From the NCBI GenBank assembly GCA_013290125.1, contig JABCYQ010000003.1, positions 1 through 64,000 of the forward strand: a DNA stretch of 64,000 nucleotides, given 5' to 3'. Each line of letters opens with the position of its first letter. Positions within the stretch are counted from its first letter, which is position 1. Below are positions 60,587 to 64,000 of the stretch, piece after piece. The position numbers were made by a program, and so were the translations under genes. The notes under the pieces are model-generated. The model was not told the origin of the DNA. It did not search any database and was given only the letters and a program-made list of their open reading frames with translations. The DNA is from Vulcanimicrobiota bacterium (GTDB taxonomy: Bacteria; Vulcanimicrobiota; Vulcanimicrobiia; Eremiobacterales; Eremiobacteraceae).

Positions 60587-61381
60587 ATGAATCGCTCGAC
60601 CTTTACCGCGCTCGTTGGCGGCGTCGCCGGAATGCTGGCAACGAAAGCGTACGCCGCCGACTCGGCGGGGTCGCAAGCGACGCCGCCCGATGCGCAGCGC
60701 GTCGCGATGGTCATCTATCCAGGAATGACCGCGCTCGACTTGATCGCGCCGCAACTGATCTTCGCGGCGCTCGGGAACACCGACGTCCAGCTCGTATGGA
60801 AAGATCGCAAGACGGTGCTCAGCGACACGGGCGTGCCGATCGTGCCGACAGCGGCGTTTGACGAGGTCGCGAGCGGCTTGACCGTGTTGTTCGTTCCCGG
60901 GGGCGGAGGACGAGACGTATATCCCTTGATGAACGACTCGAAGGTCGTCGGCTTCCTGCAACGCGTCGGCCCGAGTGCGGATTACGTCACGAGCGTTTGT
61001 ACCGGCGCGCTCTTCCTCGGTGCGGCTGGCCTGCTACGCGGATATCGCGCAACAACGCATTGGGTCGTTCACGACTTGCTCGCAACGCTTGGCGCAACGC
61101 CGGTTTCCGAACGCGTCGTCGTCGATCGCAATCGAATAACCGGCGCCGGCGTAACCGCTGGCCTAGACTTCGGTCTGAGGATGGCCGCAAAGCTGCGCGG
61201 TGATGACTACGCTCGTTTGCTCCAACTGATGTTCGAATACGATCCGCAACCGCCGTTCCATAGCGGGTCCGAGGGGAAAGCCGGTTCGAAGGTCGATCGT
61301 GAGGCCCGGGCGGCCTACGCGCCGCTCGTCGCATCGGCAAAACAGAATGCCGCCATCGCCCGCGAGCGCCTCGCTCTCTAA
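60587..61381 (+). CDS. Exported DJ-1/PfpI-family protein (isonitrile-hydratase-like, 264 aa)
   Basis: A hydrophobic leader (residues about 5-24) precedes a DJ-1/GATase-1 fold: RVAMVIYPGMTALDLIAPQLIF, TVLFVPGGGG and the nucleophile elbow SVCTGALFLGAAGLLRGYRATTHW. The following DRNRITGAGVTAGLDFGLRMAA completes the InhA-type group. The cytoplasmic members hydrate isonitriles or form the N-terminal half of AraC regulators. Here the domain is separate, apparently exported, and followed 13 nt later by an AraC gene. Confidence 0.85.
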   Translation: MNRSTFTALVGGVAGMLATKAYAADSAGSQATPPDAQRVAMVIYPGMTALDLIAPQLIFAALGNTDVQLVWKDRKTVLSDTGVPIVPTAAFDEVASGLTVLFVPGGGGRDVYPLMNDSKVVGFLQRVGPSADYVTSVCTGALFLGAAGLLRGYRATTHWVVHDLLATLGATPVSERVVVDRNRITGAGVTAGLDFGLRMAAKLRGDDYARLLQLMFEYDPQPPFHSGSEGKAGSKVDREARAAYAPLVASAKQNAAIARERLAL

Positions 61382-61394
61382 TCGCGCCGGGCAC

Positions 61395-62279
61395 ATGGAG
61401 AATCGGCAGTGGCTGCGCGCGGGTGGAACGAGCGAGATGCAGTTCAGTCCACGTGCCACGAGTAAGGGGCGCGCGTGGAACGGATTCGAATGCGCGATCT
61501 ATGACACGTCCGGCGGTCTCATCGAGAATCCGGTTGCGAAATCGTACAACGTCAGCATGCATATCGGCGCACCCTTGGTCGCGACGTGCCGCTGCGACGG
61601 TTCGATCAACAATCGTTTGCAGATTCCGGGCGACATCGACATCGTACCGTTCGGCTGCGCGGCCGCGTGGGAGGACGACGGACCGAGCACGGTGCTGAGC
61701 ATGCATCTCGCACCCGTACTCGTACGATCGGTCGCAGAATCGATGCGCCTGAATCCCGATCGAGTCCGCATCGAACCACAGCTGCAAGTAAAGGATCCCC
61801 TCCTCAAGCATCTCGGTTGGACGGTCAAAGCCGAATTGGAAGCAGCCGATCCTTGCGGACCGCTTTACGCCGAAAGTCTCGGCACCGCGCTCGCCGTTCA
61901 TTTGCTGCGCCGCTATGCGCTCACGCTGGAGCCGCCGATCAACCGCGGTTTGCCGAAGCGGCAGCTCAACCGCATACTCGAGTTCATCCAGGAGCACTTG
62001 AACGCCAGCCTATCACTAACCGAACTTTCAGGCGTTCTGGGCATTAGCGCATCGCATCTCAAGACGCAATTCAAGCAGAGCATGGGACTGCCTGTGCATC
62101 AGTACATCATCCGGCGCCGCGTCGACTTCGCAGTGGAACTCTTGTCCGGCGGCAAACGCCCGCTCAGCGACGTAGCGTTCCAGGCTGGATTCGCCGACCA
62201 GAGCCACATGGCGCGCTGTATGCGCCGAGTCATCGGGATAACTCCCTCGGGCATCACTTCACATTTCGGAGGTCGTTGA
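61395..62279 (+). CDS. AraC-family transcriptional regulator (294 aa)
   Basis: The C-terminal double helix-turn-helix is clear: LTELSGVLGISASHLKTQFKQSMGLP and PLSDVAFQAGFADQSHMARC, then GITPSGITSHF. The N-terminal 180 residues form a cupin-like or unassigned sensing domain. ATG 61395 is used; ATG 61437 is possible. Its TGA overlaps the following ATG by 1 nt, so it is coupled to the DUF1579-like gene. Confidence 0.9.
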   Translation: MENRQWLRAGGTSEMQFSPRATSKGRAWNGFECAIYDTSGGLIENPVAKSYNVSMHIGAPLVATCRCDGSINNRLQIPGDIDIVPFGCAAAWEDDGPSTVLSMHLAPVLVRSVAESMRLNPDRVRIEPQLQVKDPLLKHLGWTVKAELEAADPCGPLYAESLGTALAVHLLRRYALTLEPPINRGLPKRQLNRILEFIQEHLNASLSLTELSGVLGISASHLKTQFKQSMGLPVHQYIIRRRVDFAVELLSGGKRPLSDVAFQAGFADQSHMARCMRRVIGITPSGITSHFGGR

Positions 62280-62857
62280 TGGAATGGCGTATTCGCACGA
62301 GCACGTTTGCGGGCTTGATAATGGCATTGTTGCTACCCGCGCTGGCGCTTTTATCGGTTGCCAGCGCCGCAACATCTGACGGTTCACAGGCTTCCGATCC
62401 GACTCGGCAGCTCGGAATTTGGGAAGGCCGATGGACCTATACCGAACACGACTACGAAACGCCATACAGCCAAGCCCACACGAGCGATGGCACCGCCGAC
62501 TGCGATTGGACGCCGAACCGGGGCTTTATGATGTGCGATTTTCTCAATCGCAACCCGGGTGCGGGAACTCCAGTCAACGACGTGGCGATATTTTGCTACA
62601 GCCCCGCCGCAAGAACCTACATGCGTCTGCAAGTCTTCAGAGACGCTAAGCCGTTCTTGGCACAAATAACGGTAAAAGGGAACACGTGGGTTACGTCAGT
62701 CGATTTTCCCGATAAGAGAGGAACGATCATATATCGAGACGTCTATGTGTTTTCGTCCGACGACAAACAAAGAATCACCACTGCCCAAATCTCCGCGGAT
62801 AAGGGTCGGACGTGGGTCACGGTATCGCGGTTCACAGCCGTGAAGGTCAGTACGTAA
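62279..62857 (+). CDS. Secreted DUF1579-like protein (192 aa)
   Basis: The start at ATG 62279 is fixed by GGAGG 6 nt upstream and a 1-nt overlap with the AraC stop. A signal anchor (FAGLIMALLLPALALLSVASAA) precedes a lipocalin-like domain beginning LGIWEGRWTYTEHDYETPY. Three cysteines follow in DCDWTPNRGFMMCDF and DVAIFCYSP. It recalls the proteins at 48814-49951. Function is unknown. Confidence 0.7.
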   Translation: MEWRIRTSTFAGLIMALLLPALALLSVASAATSDGSQASDPTRQLGIWEGRWTYTEHDYETPYSQAHTSDGTADCDWTPNRGFMMCDFLNRNPGAGTPVNDVAIFCYSPAARTYMRLQVFRDAKPFLAQITVKGNTWVTSVDFPDKRGTIIYRDVYVFSSDDKQRITTAQISADKGRTWVTVSRFTAVKVST

Positions 62858-62885
62858 TCGGTTAAGGACTCCGCGAGTGAAAAAC

Positions 62886-62956
62886 GTCATGCAGTCAAAG
62901 CCCGGAACCGTGCAGGGAAAGGCCTCGCCGCGCTTGGGTACGCGATGCGAGACTAG
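62886..62956 (+). promoter_or_regulatory. Conserved upstream element, copy 2
   Basis: Aligns with 59727-59796. It lies immediately upstream of the DUF5916-type gene and contains that gene's ribosome-binding region at its right edge. Confidence 0.5.
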
Positions 62957-62961
62957 GAGTC

Positions 62962-64000
62962 ATGACGACATGTTTGCGCGCGTCGCTCGCCGCGTCGATG
63001 CTCATCGCTCTTTCGTGCGTCCCTCTTCTCTCGCTCGCTGACGCCGGCGGCGAATCCGGTGCCGCTCCAACGCTGACGGTGCCGCTGCTCCCGGCGGCGC
63101 CCCCGCTCGATGCGACGCTTGACGGTTCTTGGAGTGCGGCAGCGGTCGTGCACCTCACGTACGAGGCGACGTATCACAGGCCCGCGCCAGAGGACACCAC
63201 CATTCGCATCGGGAGGTATGGCAGCGCACTGTACGTCGCCTTCGAAGCCCAGCAGCGCGAGCCTATGGTCGCATCGCAAGTAACTGACGGCCCCGGCGTA
63301 CTCACCGGCGACGCTGTCATGGTTCATATCTGGCCCAACGGCTTGAACGGCTTTGCCTATTGGTACGCGACGAATCCCTTTGGTGCTCGCGATCAGTTTT
63401 CGAGCGAGAACTCCGGCTACGCGCCGCCGTGGCTGGCGTTCGGTCACCGCACGATCCACGGCTACGTCGCGATCCTGAAGATTCCGTTGAGCGCGATGCA
63501 CGTGCAAAAGAATGCCACGTGGCGCATGCAGTTCCATCGCATGGTCGTCGCTTCCAGCAGCAACTACGTATGGGAGCTCGCTTCCGAGCAGGCCAGCTTT
63601 GTCGACGCACGCTACGCCGGACACGTTGTCGGTCTCGATGAAACGCAAGCGACGGCACTGCATCCGCGACTGCAACTGTACGGCCTGGGCGAGGTCGCGT
63701 CGTCTGCGGTGGGCGGCTCCACGTCGCATGTCGGCGCTGATTTCTCGCTCCCCGTAACCGCAACGGCGTCGCTCTTCGGCACGCTGCATCCGGATTTCTC
63801 GAACGTCGAAATCGACCAGCAGTCGATCTCGCCGACCGAATTCGCGCGACGCTTCTCTGAGGTCCGCCCCTTCTTTGCGCAAGCCGCCTCGAATTTCGGA
63901 CAGCAAGCAAGCGTGAACGCGCCGATGAGCGTGCTCTATACGCCGACGATTCCTACGTTCAGCGACGGCTTCGGCGCCGAAGGACGCCAAGGCACCATAT
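62962..64000 (+). CDS. CBM9-like/DUF5916 outer-membrane-type protein, 5' part (346 codons; gene runs past the window)
   Basis: The frame is open from ATG 62962 (GGAG 3-6 nt upstream) to the window end. A signal peptide (about 1-27) precedes a CBM9-like domain (about 48-210: PPLDATLDGSWSAAAVVHL, VMVHIWPNGLNGFAYWY). A DUF5916 section then starts with the family motif HPDFSNVEIDQQSISPTEFA and RPFF. Such proteins are thought to form a beta-barrel after a carbohydrate-binding-like domain; the ligand is unknown. A short export signal and family placement are clear, but the C-terminal barrel is outside the window. Confidence 0.82.
   Translation, partial: MTTCLRASLAASMLIALSCVPLLSLADAGGESGAAPTLTVPLLPAAPPLDATLDGSWSAAAVVHLTYEATYHRPAPEDTTIRIGRYGSALYVAFEAQQREPMVASQVTDGPGVLTGDAVMVHIWPNGLNGFAYWYATNPFGARDQFSSENSGYAPPWLAFGHRTIHGYVAILKIPLSAMHVQKNATWRMQFHRMVVASSSNYVWELASEQASFVDARYAGHVVGLDETQATALHPRLQLYGLGEVASSAVGGSTSHVGADFSLPVTATASLFGTLHPDFSNVEIDQQSISPTEFARRFSEVRPFFAQAASNFGQQASVNAPMSVLYTPTIPTFSDGFGAEGRQGTI

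Overview
The window is a GC-rich bacterial chromosome segment. An outer-membrane lifestyle is suggested by an RND pump, many secreted or lipid-anchored beta-propeller proteins and a DUF5916-type outer-membrane protein at the right end. The mix of tricorn-type and sortilin-like propeller proteins, paired BlaI/M56 operons, ECF sigma/anti-sigma pairs and a strongly conserved intergenic palindrome (TGAAGGGGCCGAC...GTCGGCCCCTTCA) fits an uncultured environmental phylum such as Candidatus Eremiobacterota. That placement is inference from gene content; no rRNA or marker phylogeny is available here.

Layout. 1-11.6 kb: 3' end of a tricorn-like protease, a 937-aa pentapeptide-type membrane protein, a secreted PQQ-like propeller, and an ECF sigma / DUF4349 / RND-pump operon. 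11.9-14.5 kb: two tandem Vgb-like propeller lipoproteins closed by a strong terminator. 14.5-27 kb: two BlaI/M56 (BlaR1-like) operons flank a cupredoxin / metallophosphoesterase / ECF sigma / anti-sigma cluster and a sortilin-like propeller. The first M56 protein ends in pentapeptide repeats; the second, and the small protein encoded after it, end in an unrelated 29-aa repeat. 27-31.3 kb: a minus-strand run DUF962, dinB, korA, korB. 31.3-37.5 kb: desaturase, DUF882 protein, a propeller enclosed by membrane helices, and another Vgb-like propeller. 37.7-46.7 kb: an operon (peptide-binding lipoprotein, GNAT, sortilin-like propeller, DUF4126), then DUF2252 and secreted hypotheticals.

46.9-56.7 kb is accessory. 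tRNA-Val(CAC) is followed by two tandem scars, each made of a 70-bp tRNA-derived direct repeat beside a dead integrase remnant, with small cargo genes. Then come a MocR regulator, VapBC, nitronate monooxygenase, OsmC, an ArsR/SRPBCC pair and an HTH/VOC pair. 56.7-64 kb holds an FAD reductase, a LytS/LytTR two-component pair, secreted hypotheticals, a DJ-1 / AraC pair and the partial DUF5916 gene.

The signals most worth following are: (1) the twin BlaI/M56 operons, with related 14-bp operator-like dyads at three promoters and two different C-terminal repeat domains; (2) nine copies of a palindromic, BIME-like element, nearly all placed just after stop codons; (3) the tandem integration scar at tRNA-Val; (4) an ECF sigma / non-canonical anti-sigma / RND-pump operon.
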